Source: Myxococcus xanthus
GTDB taxonomy: Bacteria > Myxococcota > Myxococcia > Myxococcales > Myxococcaceae
Assembly (NCBI RefSeq): GCF_006402735.1
Contig: NZ_CP017174.1
Coordinates: forward strand, 8,474,001 to 8,538,000
DNA length: 64,000 bases
Direction of reading: 5' to 3'
Of this stretch, positions 44,666-53,233 are shown piece after piece (position 1 is the first letter of the stretch; each line of letters opens with the position of its first letter). The notes beneath the pieces were generated by a model. The model searched no databases. It saw only the letters and a list, made by a program, of their open reading frames with translations, and was not told the origin of the DNA. Made by a program: the position numbers and the translations under genes.

Positions 44666-45838
44666 TCAGCCCCGGCCGAAGACGATGCGCTCCTGGGTCA
44701 ACAAACGAGCGGTGACCGCCAGCGACAACACCGTGAGCAGGATGCTGGACGCGCCAGCGATGAGGAACGGCAGCGCGCCCATCGGCTCACCGCGCATCAC
44801 CTCGCCCGCGAGCACCTCCTGGCCCAGCACCGGCACCGCGAACATCCACATCTTCGGCTGGAGCGGCGACAGGGCCAGCACCATGCCCGGCAGCATGGGC
44901 ACCACCATCAGGAGGGACAGGTACGTCTGCGCTTCCTTGAAGGAGCGTGCATAGGTGGACACCCACACCTGCACGGCGGAGGCGGCCAGGGCCAGCGGCA
45001 GCACGGCGGCGGCCATGCCCAGGGCGGCGGGCGCGTCGAAGCGGGCCTTCACCCCCAGGTCCTCCAAGGGCACGCGCCGCACCACCAGCATGTAGGCCAC
45101 CAGCGTAATCAGCACCGCCGCGACGGCCATGACCACGGTGGCCAGCCACTTGCCCGTCACCACCGCGCTCCGGGGTGCCGGGTTGAGCAGCAGGGGCTCC
45201 AGCGAGCCGCGCTCGCGCTCACCCGCCATGGCGTCGCTGGCCACCTGCATGCCGCCCGCGAAGGCGGCGATGACCAGGAAGAGCGGCACCATGTTGAGCA
45301 GCCCCGCCGCGGTACGCTCCGGCGTGGACAGGTCCGCCTCCTGCACCCGCACGGGAATGGCCAGGTCCGGCGAGACGCCACGCGCATAGAGGCGCTGGTT
45401 GCCCAGCATCTGGGCATACGCCTCCAGCAGCCCCCGCGCGCGCAGCACCGACTGGCGCGCGGACTGGCGCGAGCTGTCCACCACGAGCTGCACCTCGGCG
45501 GTGCGCCCGGCGGAGTACGATTCGGCGTAGTCGTCCGGCACCACCAGCACCGCGTCCAGCGAGCCCGCCCGGATGCGCGACTCGTAGTCCTCCGGCGCCT
45601 CTTCCAGCTGCGCGCCGTAGCGCTCCAGAAAGGCCATCAGGCTGGGGGCGTGCTCCCGCCCCACCACCGGCAACGCCAGCGGCCGGTCCTGCCGGTACCA
45701 GGAGGCCAGCAGGTTGAACATCACCATGAACACGACGGGGCCAATCAGCGGCCACATCAACGCGGTGAGCACCGAGCGCCTGTCGCGCAGGTGGTCCTTC
45801 AGCTCCTTGCGGAAGACGGCGAAGGACAGCCCGCTCAT
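44666..45838 (-). CDS. ABC-2 type transporter permease (NatB-like)
   Basis: 390 aa. One N-terminal TM helix (about 23-45), a large extracytoplasmic loop with a family-typical LDAVLVVPDDYAESYSAGRT segment, then five to six C-terminal helices including TAAGLLNMVPLFLVIAAFAGG and the MAGERERGSLEPLLLNPAPR motif. This is the NatB/YhaP architecture. With the adjacent ATPase it forms an exporter, possibly for sodium or a peptide; the substrate is unknown. Its ATG overlaps the ATPase stop by 4 bp (ATGA). Confidence 0.93.
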   Translation of the reverse strand: MSGLSFAVFRKELKDHLRDRRSVLTALMWPLIGPVVFMVMFNLLASWYRQDRPLALPVVGREHAPSLMAFLERYGAQLEEAPEDYESRIRAGSLDAVLVVPDDYAESYSAGRTAEVQLVVDSSRQSARQSVLRARGLLEAYAQMLGNQRLYARGVSPDLAIPVRVQEADLSTPERTAAGLLNMVPLFLVIAAFAGGMQVASDAMAGERERGSLEPLLLNPAPRSAVVTGKWLATVVMAVAAVLITLVAYMLVVRRVPLEDLGVKARFDAPAALGMAAAVLPLALAASAVQVWVSTYARSFKEAQTYLSLLMVVPMLPGMVLALSPLQPKMWMFAVPVLGQEVLAGEVMRGEPMGALPFLIAGASSILLTVLSLAVTARLLTQERIVFGRG

Positions 45839-46572
45839 TGCATCAACCCCTGGTCCGTGCCGATGGTGGCCACGAAGGCCTCCTCCAGGCTGTCCTTGCC
45901 GGTGCTCGCGCGCAGCGCATCCGGCGTCCCGTCCGCCACCACCCGCCCGTGCGCCACCACCACGATGCGGTCACACAGCGCGGCCACTTCCTGCATCACG
46001 TGGCTGGAGAACACCACGCACCGGCCTTCATCCTTCAGCCGCCGCAGCAGCGTGCGCACCGAGCGCGTGCTCATGACGTCCAGCCCGTTGGTGGGCTCGT
46101 CCAAGAGCACGTTGCGAGGCCCGTGCACCAGCGCCCGCGCCATGGCCACCTTCACGCGCTGGCCCTGGCTGAAGCCCTCCGTGCGACGGTCCGCGATGTC
46201 CCGCATGTCCAACAGGTCCAGCAGTTCGTCCACGCGCTTGTCCAGCGTGGCGCCAGACAGGCCGTGCAGCTCGCCGTAGTAGCGCGCGTGCTCGCGGGCG
46301 GTGAGGCGCGGATAGAGGCCACGCGCGTCCGGCAGCACGCCCAGCGCCCGCCGGGCATCCTGCGGCCGCTGCACCACGTCCACGCCGTCCACCAGCGCGG
46401 TGCCGCGGTCCGGCCGCACCAGCGTGTAGAGCATGCGCATGGTCGTCGTCTTGCCAGCGCCGTTGGGGCCCAGCAGGCCGGTGATGACGCCGTCCTCCGC
46501 CGTGAAGGACACGTCCTCCACCGCCGTCACCTTCTTGCCAAAGCGCTTGTGCAGGTTCCTGGCTTCAATCAT
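45835..46572 (-). CDS. ABC transporter ATP-binding protein (NatA-like)
   Basis: 245 aa. Walker A GPNGAGKTTTMR (about 34-45), signature FSQGQRVKVAMARAL (about 134-148), Walker B NVLLDEPTNGLD (about 154-165), and an H-loop His in VVFSSHVMQEV. The domain drives the permease encoded directly downstream (4-bp overlap) and lies 13 bp after the alpha/beta-hydrolase gene, so the three genes form one operon. It is cytoplasmic and membrane-associated. Confidence 0.96.
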   Translation of the reverse strand: MIEARNLHKRFGKKVTAVEDVSFTAEDGVITGLLGPNGAGKTTTMRMLYTLVRPDRGTALVDGVDVVQRPQDARRALGVLPDARGLYPRLTAREHARYYGELHGLSGATLDKRVDELLDLLDMRDIADRRTEGFSQGQRVKVAMARALVHGPRNVLLDEPTNGLDVMSTRSVRTLLRRLKDEGRCVVFSSHVMQEVAALCDRIVVVAHGRVVADGTPDALRASTGKDSLEEAFVATIGTDQGLMQ

Positions 46573-46585
46573 GGCGCGCGCGTCC

Positions 46586-48103
46586 TCACGGCACCGGGCC
46601 GGCGAAGGAGGTGAAGAAGGGGGGACGGGTGAGCTTGGCGCCGCACGCGGACGACAGCCCCTCCACGCTCCCTTGGGTCAGCAGGTCCACCATCAGCGTG
46701 CGCGCGCAGTCCGCGCCCATCGTGTTGTGGCCCACGCCGGGCACCACCACGTGCAAGCTGTTGGAGAGCGTGCGCTTCGCCTCCTCGGCCCACCCGGGCG
46801 GCGTCACCGGGTCCAGTTCGCCCGACAAGAGCAGCGTGGGCACCGACGACACCACCGGCTCGCGGTAGCCCTGGGGCAGGCTCCCACGCGGCCAGTCCGC
46901 GCAGACGGAGAGCACTTCCCGGCCCATGGTCGGACCGAACCAGGTGCCCTGCGACTCGCGCACCAACGCCGCCTCGTCGTAGAAGGGCGCGTCCTCCGCG
47001 CACACGACGGCGAAGTAGAGGCCATGGCTCACCGTGCGTCCCAGGTTCTCCGTCAGGCCCACGCTGAGCGCGACGAAAGGGGACCAGTCTCCCTGCGTGG
47101 CCCGGTCCAGCATCAACGGCACCAGGGAGGACATCTCCGGGCTGTAGAGCTGCGCGAAAAGCTGCGCCAGGAAGGCGCGACGCGACAGGACGACCTCCTC
47201 CAACACACCGGTGCGCGGGTGCGCCACCTGGGTGCGCGCGGGCGTGGTCTCCAGCGTCGTCAGCAACGCCTCCGTCCTGGACCGCAGGTTCGGATACGCC
47301 TGGGTACACGCCGCGTCCGCCTCGCAGTTCGCCAGCAGCCGGTTCAGCGCCTGCTGCGCGTCGCGGGGCGCGAACAGCGGCAGGTACAACCCCATGGGCG
47401 CCACGCCGTCCAGGATGGCGGTCCGCACGCGCTCCGGGTGCTGCCGCATGTACACGAGCGCCGCGCGCGTGCCGTAGGACACGCCCCAGAGGTTGAGCTT
47501 CTCGTAGCCCAGCGCCTCGCGGACCTCGTCCAGGTCATCCATGGCGACGGGCGTGGTGTAGTGGCGCACGTCCGCGTCCCAGCCCTCGCGGCACTTGCGC
47601 ACCTCCTCCGCCGCCTTGCCTTCCTCGAGCCTCGAGGACAGACCGTCCTCCGGCGAGTCCGTCTTGCAGTTCAGCGGATTCGAGTCCCCCGTGCCCCGCT
47701 GGTCCACCAGCACGATGTCGCGCTTGCGGCGGATGCGCTCCACCGCCATCAACACCTGCGTCGAGCGCGACGCTGACTGGCCCGGTCCACCCGCCAGCAG
47801 CACCAGCGGGTCCGGCTGCGGCTGCGCCGCCAGCGCCGGCACCACCACCACGCGAAGGGGAATCTTGCGGCCCGTGCGAGCGGCCCGGTCCTCGAAGACC
47901 TCGTAGGTCCCACACTGGGCCTGCGTGGCCAGCCCCTCCAGGCGGCAGGGCTTCAACGACAGCGTTCGCCGCTCCGCGGGGTCCTGGTTGCTCTTGGAAC
48001 AGGACACCGATGCCGCAGCCAGTAGCCCCAGGGCCAGCAAGGCGCGCCAGGGCGGAAGATGGGAGGAGATGTGTGCACGGACCCCGGGCAAGGGTGCCTC
48101 CAT
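46586..48103 (-). CDS. alpha/beta-hydrolase, tripeptidyl aminopeptidase-like
   Basis: 505 aa. An N-terminal hydrophobic segment ends ...AAASVSC, possibly a lipoprotein signal with a weak lipobox. The catalytic domain shows LVLLAGGPGQSASR (oxyanion HGGPG-like), DQRGTGDSNPLNC, nucleophile elbow WGVSYGTRAAL, ELDPVTPPGWA (Asp) and VPGVGHNTMG (His). This resembles the SlpD/tripeptidyl-peptidase group with TAP-like C-terminus. It is the first gene of an operon with the NatAB-like exporter, so it may process or degrade what the exporter handles. It is in the envelope. Confidence 0.9.
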   Translation of the reverse strand: MEAPLPGVRAHISSHLPPWRALLALGLLAAASVSCSKSNQDPAERRTLSLKPCRLEGLATQAQCGTYEVFEDRAARTGRKIPLRVVVVPALAAQPQPDPLVLLAGGPGQSASRSTQVLMAVERIRRKRDIVLVDQRGTGDSNPLNCKTDSPEDGLSSRLEEGKAAEEVRKCREGWDADVRHYTTPVAMDDLDEVREALGYEKLNLWGVSYGTRAALVYMRQHPERVRTAILDGVAPMGLYLPLFAPRDAQQALNRLLANCEADAACTQAYPNLRSRTEALLTTLETTPARTQVAHPRTGVLEEVVLSRRAFLAQLFAQLYSPEMSSLVPLMLDRATQGDWSPFVALSVGLTENLGRTVSHGLYFAVVCAEDAPFYDEAALVRESQGTWFGPTMGREVLSVCADWPRGSLPQGYREPVVSSVPTLLLSGELDPVTPPGWAEEAKRTLSNSLHVVVPGVGHNTMGADCARTLMVDLLTQGSVEGLSSACGAKLTRPPFFTSFAGPVP

Positions 48104-48187
48104 CTGGGTACGGGAGGCACCTCACATACCACCTCTACGGCATTGCATTGAATCCCGCGCGGAGCAGGTGCGTCCGGTGATACGCCC

Positions 48188-49030
48188 ATGCCCACCATGA
48201 AACGTGCCCTTCTCCTCCTGGCCGTCCTTGGACTCACCACGCTCAGTGGCTGCGCCGCCTTGCAGAAGATGCTGAAGGGGGCTTTCAAGAAGCCCACCCT
48301 CTCCTTCAAGACGGCCCGGCTCGCGGATGCGTCCTTGTCCGACGCCACCATCAACCTGGTCTACGAGCTGAACAACCCCAACGGCTTCGGGTTGAACCTG
48401 GCCGAGGTGGACTACGCCTTCTTCGTGGAGGGCAAGCAGGTGGTGGCCGGCAAGCCACGCTCGGGGCTGGCGCTCAAGGCCAACGGCAAGAGCGAGCTCG
48501 TCTTCCCCGCCAACGTGAAGTTCGCGGACATCGTCCCCGTGCTGGAGACCTTCCTCAAGCAGGACAAGGCCGCCTTCAAGGCCCAGGGCACGCTGGGCGT
48601 GAAGACGCCCATCGGCGTGCTGAGCTTCCCGCTGGCGAAGGAGGGCACCTTCGAGGTCCCCAAGATTCCGCAGGTGTCCTTCCAGGCGCCGCGCATCAAG
48701 GACATCACCCTGTCCGGCGCCACCGTGGAATTCCCGTTGTCCATCACCAACCGCAACAGCTTCCCGCTACCGGTGGCCGGCATCACCGGCGCGCTGAAGG
48801 TGGCGGGCGCGGATGTGGGCACGCTGTCCACCGGAAACCTGGGCAAGCTGGACGGCAGCGGGACGAAGCAGGTCACCCTGCCCCTCACCATCAACTTCGC
48901 TCGCGCGGCGAACGCGGCCTTGGCCCTGCGCTCGGGCGGAAATGCGCAGGTTCGCCTGGACGGCAAGCTCACCTCGGAATCCCAGAGCGTTCCCCTGAGT
49001 CTCAATCAGCTCGTCAATTTCGTTAAGTGA
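48188..49030 (+). CDS. LEA type 2/WHy-domain lipoprotein
   Basis: 280 aa. The lipobox LTTLSGC gives an envelope lipoprotein. Two late-embryogenesis-abundant type 2 (WHy) domains are seen: INLVYELNNPNGFGLNLAEV in the first (about 35-150) and VEFPLSITNRNSFPLPVAGI in the second (about 170-280), both with the 'N.NP..+.+....Y.++V.G' pattern. Members of this family are stress-related in plants and bacteria; function here is unknown. ATG 48188 or the ATG three codons later (48197). A hairpin follows immediately. Confidence 0.88.
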   Translation: MPTMKRALLLLAVLGLTTLSGCAALQKMLKGAFKKPTLSFKTARLADASLSDATINLVYELNNPNGFGLNLAEVDYAFFVEGKQVVAGKPRSGLALKANGKSELVFPANVKFADIVPVLETFLKQDKAAFKAQGTLGVKTPIGVLSFPLAKEGTFEVPKIPQVSFQAPRIKDITLSGATVEFPLSITNRNSFPLPVAGITGALKVAGADVGTLSTGNLGKLDGSGTKQVTLPLTINFARAANAALALRSGGNAQVRLDGKLTSESQSVPLSLNQLVNFVK

Positions 49031-49032
49031 CG

Positions 49033-49053
49033 CCTGCCTGCACTGCGGGCAGG
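49033..49053 (+). terminator. hairpin after the LEA lipoprotein gene
   Basis: CCTGCC and GGCAGG form a 6-bp stem with a 9-base loop, three bases after the stop codon. Confidence 0.45.
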
Positions 49054-49135
49054 GGAACTGAACACAGGGTTGTCCCAGGGCGCCTCAGACGTTACGGTGG
49101 GGCGTCCTTGCCGCTTTTCCAAGGTCGAGACACAC

Positions 49136-49528
49136 ATGCGCCGCATCCTCTTCAAGTCGAAAATCCACCGCGCGACCGTCACCCAGGCTGACCTGGATTA
49201 CGAAGGGTCCGTCACCATCGACCGCGACCTGCTTCGCGCCGCCGACATCGTGGAGAACGAAAAGGTCGCGGTCTGGAACATCACCCAGGGCACGCGCCTG
49301 GAGACCTACGCGCTGGAAGGCGAGGCCGGCAGCGGCGTCATCTGCATCAACGGCGCGGCGGCGCACCTGAACAAGCCGGGCGACCTGGTCATCCTGGCCA
49401 CCTTCGCGGAAGTGGAGGAGGCCGAGGTGGCGAACTGGAAGCCCACCGTGGTGTTCGTAGACAAGGACAACCGCGTGGTGCCCGGGCAGACGAAGGAGAT
49501 TCCGGGCCCGCAGCGCCGGTCGGCCTGA
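49136..49528 (+). CDS. panD: aspartate 1-decarboxylase
   Basis: 130 aa, near the standard 126. PanD makes beta-alanine for pantothenate and coenzyme A. The self-cleavage site Gly24-Ser25 is intact in YEGSVTID, where Ser25 becomes the pyruvoyl cofactor. Other hallmarks are RRILFKSKIHRATVTQADL, the NITQGTRLETYAL segment and ICINGAAAHL. ATG 49136 is the family start. It stands alone; panB and panC are not in the window. Activity normally requires a maturation factor only in some enterobacteria. Confidence 0.97.
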   Translation: MRRILFKSKIHRATVTQADLDYEGSVTIDRDLLRAADIVENEKVAVWNITQGTRLETYALEGEAGSGVICINGAAAHLNKPGDLVILATFAEVEEAEVANWKPTVVFVDKDNRVVPGQTKEIPGPQRRSA

Positions 49529-49637
49529 CGTCTCGCGCCGCGGTGTCCCGCTGGCTGCTTTGCCCCATCGAACGCCTTTTGCCATGCTCCACCCATTCTT
49601 AAAGGGTGGGGTCATGGGCCCCGGAGGAGTCGATACG

Positions 49638-50081
49638 ATGAGGCGGTCGTGGGTGAGCGCTGGCGCGCTCTCGCTGGTGCTGACAGGTTGTACGGGCACG
49701 GGGGCCTTCCGTCCGGATCCGAACAACGACGACCCGCTCTACGGGGTCATCCCTGTCGTGAAGGCGCCGCCGCAGAGCCGGTGCGAAGCGCTGGGCGAGT
49801 CCTCCGCGCGAGGCTCGTGTGATGACGCCCTCTACCTGGCCACCGAGTACACCCGCCGGCTTTCGGTGGGTGATGAGATCTGCCTCGAAGGTGGCTACGG
49901 CGAAGACCCGGGCTCGGCGTGCAGGGCGCGCGCGGCCATCATCGACACCTCTCCCAACCAGGTGAAGCTGGAGGTGCGCGGTCCGAAGCCGGACTCGCGC
50001 TGGTTCAACGTGGAGATGCGGCACGCCTGGTACGAAGAAGGCGCGCTGGTGGACCTCTACCTGTCCGAGCGGGGTTATTGA
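49638..50081 (+). CDS. hypothetical lipoprotein
   Basis: 147 aa. GGAGGAG lies nine bases before ATG 49638. The signal peptide ends in the lipobox SLVLTGC. The mature part has four cysteines (SRCEALGE, RGSCDDAL, DEICLEGG, GSACRARA), likely two disulfides, and a beta-rich C-terminus (NQVKLEVRGPK). No family was recognised. It is followed after 3 bp by the EcsC-like gene, so the two form an operon. Confidence 0.8.
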   Translation: MRRSWVSAGALSLVLTGCTGTGAFRPDPNNDDPLYGVIPVVKAPPQSRCEALGESSARGSCDDALYLATEYTRRLSVGDEICLEGGYGEDPGSACRARAAIIDTSPNQVKLEVRGPKPDSRWFNVEMRHAWYEEGALVDLYLSERGY

Positions 50082-50084
50082 GGG

Positions 50085-50717
50085 ATGGGTATCTACGACA
50101 GCGTGGCCGAGCGGCTGGCCTTCATGAAGAAGATGACTCCGGCGGAGCTGAAGAAGCTCGGCTCGGCGCGGCTGTCGGACATCGTCCTGCAGGAGGTGGC
50201 GCGCTCGCGTGTGCGCATCACCACCCTGGAGAAGCGCTACCCGCAGGCGTCGCCGCGGGAGCTGGCCCAGCGCATCGTGGACGAGAAGAAGAACCTCGCC
50301 AGCATGGTGGGTGGGGTGAGCGGGGTGTTCGGGCTGGTGGCGTTGCCGGCGGACCTGCTCTTCATGGCGTACCTGCAAATCATCCTGCTCACGGACGTGG
50401 CCACCCTCTACAAGGTGAACCTCAAGACGGAGCGGGCGCGCGGGGAGATGCTGGATTTGTTCGGCTACGCCAACGGCCTGGGCCCGCTGCCCCGCGCCGG
50501 TCCCAAGGTGCTGGGGAAGCTGGCCGCCATGCTGCTGGAGAAGGGCGGCATGCAGACGCTGGGGCGGGCCATGCCGCTGGTGGCCGCGCCCGTCACCGCC
50601 TACTTCAACAACCAGCACATCCAGATGGTGGGAGAGCAGGCCGTGCGCTTCTACGAGGGCTTCGACAAGGCTCACGCCAAGGCGAAGGCCCAGCGCAAGA
50701 AGGCCAGCGGCGCCTGA
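50085..50717 (+). CDS. EcsC-like family protein
   Basis: 210 aa. The middle part shows SMVGGVSGVFGLVALPADLL and ADLLFMAYLQIILLTDVATL, and the alternating hydrophobic pattern of the EcsC family, which is associated with the ABC transporter EcsAB in firmicutes. The C-terminus is Lys/Ala-rich (KAHAKAKAQRKK). It is probably peripheral to or in the inner membrane. It starts 3 bp after the lipoprotein gene. No EcsAB homologue is near. Family function is poorly defined. Confidence 0.7.
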   Translation: MGIYDSVAERLAFMKKMTPAELKKLGSARLSDIVLQEVARSRVRITTLEKRYPQASPRELAQRIVDEKKNLASMVGGVSGVFGLVALPADLLFMAYLQIILLTDVATLYKVNLKTERARGEMLDLFGYANGLGPLPRAGPKVLGKLAAMLLEKGGMQTLGRAMPLVAAPVTAYFNNQHIQMVGEQAVRFYEGFDKAHAKAKAQRKKASGA

Positions 50718-50876
50718 CGGACCGCGCCCCGCACATTTCTTTCGGTGGGTCCGATATGCCTTCTGTGCCGGACCGTTGATCGCCCAGGCGGGGCCTTTGC
50801 CCCCTTGGAAGACGGGCGTTCATCGGGACTCCTCGGCCGGAGGGACGATGACGCCCGAGAGACGGAGGCGACCAGG

Positions 50877-51464
50877 ATGTCCGAGCTCTCGGCGGAAGTG
50901 CGGGTGCAGGTGGCGCGGTTGAGGAATCTGCTCATCGACGTAGCGCGCTGCGGTGCGTTGGGCAGTCCCCTGGGTGCCCTACCCCATACCGAGCTGGACC
51001 CGATGGAGGTCCAGGCCATCTGGTGGCTGAAGGCGGAGAGCCTCCTTCCCGTCAACATCCTCGCGGAGCGGCTGGGCGGCATTGCTCCGCCCCGGCTGAG
51101 CCGGCTGCTGGACCGGTTGGAGGCCGCGCAGCTCGTCCAGCGCGAGCGCTCCGTGCGGTATGACCGGCGGCGCGTGCGGGTGAGGCTCACGGAGCAGGGC
51201 CGCGCCCTGGCGGAGCAGGCGGACTCGGTGGTTCAGGAGCGCATGGCCCGGCTGCTGATGCCGCTGGAGGGGGAACAGCGCAGCGCGCTGATGGACCTGC
51301 TGGAGGGGTGGGTGGAAGCCCTGGGCGGCAAGAACCGCGCGCCGGAGTTGGCCGCCGCCGAGGAGGGCGAGACGGATGCCCCCACGGCCGATGAGCTGGA
51401 GCCCGCCGCGGCGCCCAGGCGTACTCGCGAGGAGATGATGGCCATCATCGCCAACGCGGCCTGA
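50877..51464 (+). CDS. MarR-family transcriptional regulator
   Basis: 195 aa. Winged helix-turn-helix of the MarR type at about 45-115: LPVNILAERLGGIAPPRLSR and the wing RSVRYDRRRVRVRLTEQG. Flanking helices are present for dimerisation. The C-terminal 45 residues are an acidic, alanine-rich extension (AAAEEGETDAPTADELEP), unusual for the family, ending REEMMAIIANAA. GGAGG lies upstream of ATG 50877. The target is unknown; no divergent partner exists. Confidence 0.88.
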   Translation: MSELSAEVRVQVARLRNLLIDVARCGALGSPLGALPHTELDPMEVQAIWWLKAESLLPVNILAERLGGIAPPRLSRLLDRLEAAQLVQRERSVRYDRRRVRVRLTEQGRALAEQADSVVQERMARLLMPLEGEQRSALMDLLEGWVEALGGKNRAPELAAAEEGETDAPTADELEPAAAPRRTREEMMAIIANAA

Positions 51465-51515
51465 CGTGCGCGGCCCAGGCCCTGCTCGTGGCCATCGCCG
51501 CGAGCGGGGTCTTCC

Positions 51516-53228
51516 CTAGAGCTGAACGCGCACCTCGCCCCCTCGCCGGCAGGCCTCGGCGACTTCCCCTGTCCAGGGCGCGTATCCCTCCGCCTCCACC
51601 TCCAGGTGAAGGCCGAACGGCCTCACGCGCCCCAACCGCCAACGTCCCTGCGCATCCGTGAGTCCCCACGTGGGAGGGAGTGAGCCCACGTCACTGGAGG
51701 CGGTGACTCGCGCGCCGAACACCGGCTTGCGCCCATCCGTGACGAGCACCTCGCAATCGTTCCCCTCCACGTCCACCCGGAAGGTGACGGTGCCGTCCAC
51801 CCTGTCCTCGCCCACGTCCGCGGCGGTGCTGCTGTAGACCTCCAGAACAGAGAAGGACACCAGCACTCGATAGCGCCCCGGCTCCAGAATGGACACGGCC
51901 ATCCCATCCTCTTCCTGAATGTATGCGCCGGCGGAGGCCAGCTCCCACTGCTTCTCGTGGCGCCACCGCTGGAGGATGAACACGGGATAGGGCTTCTGGG
52001 TCCGCGCTTCTATCTGTGCCCGCATGGCGGCATCCATGCGCAGCACGAGCCAGCGGTAGGCCTTCACGCGCCACGTCACCTCGGCATCACTCACACCCGG
52101 CTCGGGCCTGAAATCGAAAGACTGCTCCGTCGCGGCCACCGGACGCCTGGAAACCGGCGACGCCACCTCGACGCGGAAGCGGGACGGCTCCCAGGACGGC
52201 AGCCCCGACACGACAAAACGCCCATCCGGCGCGAGCGGAATCTCCACGTCCTCTGGACCCAACAACCTCGCGCCTTCCGGTGGACGGAACGTTCCTTCCA
52301 GCTCCACCTTCCCCCGCAGCGTCACCGTGTCACCCACGCCCTCGGGAAAGAGCGAGCCCACGTCCAACACCACCGACTCCAAACGTCCCTCGCGCAGAGG
52401 CACCTCCACCCACCGGCTTTCCCGCCCCGCCGCGCTCCGGAGCACCAGCCTCACCGAGGGGTCCGTGGGCAATGGCAGCAACTCCAGCGACTTCCCCACG
52501 AGAAGCGGAAGCGCCACTCCGTCCGAGAGGGCGGAAGCGATGTCCGGCGCGACATGCCGAATCACGGGCAACAGTTCGCTCGCGCGCTCAGCGTCGCGAG
52601 CGTCCCGGGATACGCCACGCACCACACGAAGTGAGAACGGGCCATGCTCGGGTCGCACTCCCGCGAGCCGCACCCGCACACCGGTAGGCGCCCGGGCAGA
52701 CAGCACGGCCTCCACGATGCCCGTGGTGACCCTCTCCTCGGGAACCACGTCGCCCAGCCAGAACGTTCCATCCGCTGCCCAGGCCACCACCCGGTAGAGC
52801 GGTGCCACTGGCACGAGCACCGGTCCCAACGTCCCCCCCGTCGCGGACGGCGTCACCTCCACGGGCCGCCACTCCGACACATTGGCCAGGTCCTCCAGCC
52901 GCCCAGGCCCGGCGCCCGCGCGCCCCTCGCGCTTCGACACTTCCCACATGTGCCGGTCCGCGTCGGAGATGGAGGCCACGCCCACGCGGGCCTCTCCCTG
53001 GAAGGGCACATCCCCTTGCAGCACCACGCGCAGACGCAGTCCCTCTGGGGGCGAGGGCTCCGGCGCCACGGGTGGCGGCGGATTCACGGGCGTCGCGGCT
53101 TCCACGCGCTCAGCGGGTGCGCGGGGAGGCGCCACCGGCGCGGCGACGTCCGCGGGCCACAGCCACCACATCGCGAGCGCAGCCAACACCAGCGCGGCGC
53201 CCCCCAAACCCCATGCGCGATGCTTCAA
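51516..53228 (-). CDS. membrane-anchored repeat protein with carboxypeptidase-regulatory-like domain
   Basis: 570 aa from TTG 53228. A TM anchor (about 7-25) is followed by a Pro/Ala linker (26-65), then beta-rich modules. The last 80 residues (NDCEVLVTDGRKPVFGARVT, then GLTDAQGRWRLGRV) are a typical carboxypeptidase-regulatory-like unit. Other modules are less clear. The start is only six bases after the stop of the nuclease gene and no ribosome site is seen, so translation may be coupled. Function is unknown. Confidence 0.72.
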   Translation of the reverse strand: MKHRAWGLGGAALVLAALAMWWLWPADVAAPVAPPRAPAERVEAATPVNPPPPVAPEPSPPEGLRLRVVLQGDVPFQGEARVGVASISDADRHMWEVSKREGRAGAGPGRLEDLANVSEWRPVEVTPSATGGTLGPVLVPVAPLYRVVAWAADGTFWLGDVVPEERVTTGIVEAVLSARAPTGVRVRLAGVRPEHGPFSLRVVRGVSRDARDAERASELLPVIRHVAPDIASALSDGVALPLLVGKSLELLPLPTDPSVRLVLRSAAGRESRWVEVPLREGRLESVVLDVGSLFPEGVGDTVTLRGKVELEGTFRPPEGARLLGPEDVEIPLAPDGRFVVSGLPSWEPSRFRVEVASPVSRRPVAATEQSFDFRPEPGVSDAEVTWRVKAYRWLVLRMDAAMRAQIEARTQKPYPVFILQRWRHEKQWELASAGAYIQEEDGMAVSILEPGRYRVLVSFSVLEVYSSTAADVGEDRVDGTVTFRVDVEGNDCEVLVTDGRKPVFGARVTASSDVGSLPPTWGLTDAQGRWRLGRVRPFGLHLEVEAEGYAPWTGEVAEACRRGGEVRVQL

Positions 53229-53233
53229 GGGTC

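Noticed and set aside
45835..46572. Sodium export as the assigned function of the NatAB-like transporter
   Set aside because: The name is inherited from similarity; nothing in the sequence shows sodium specificity and the operon partner is a peptidase-like hydrolase.
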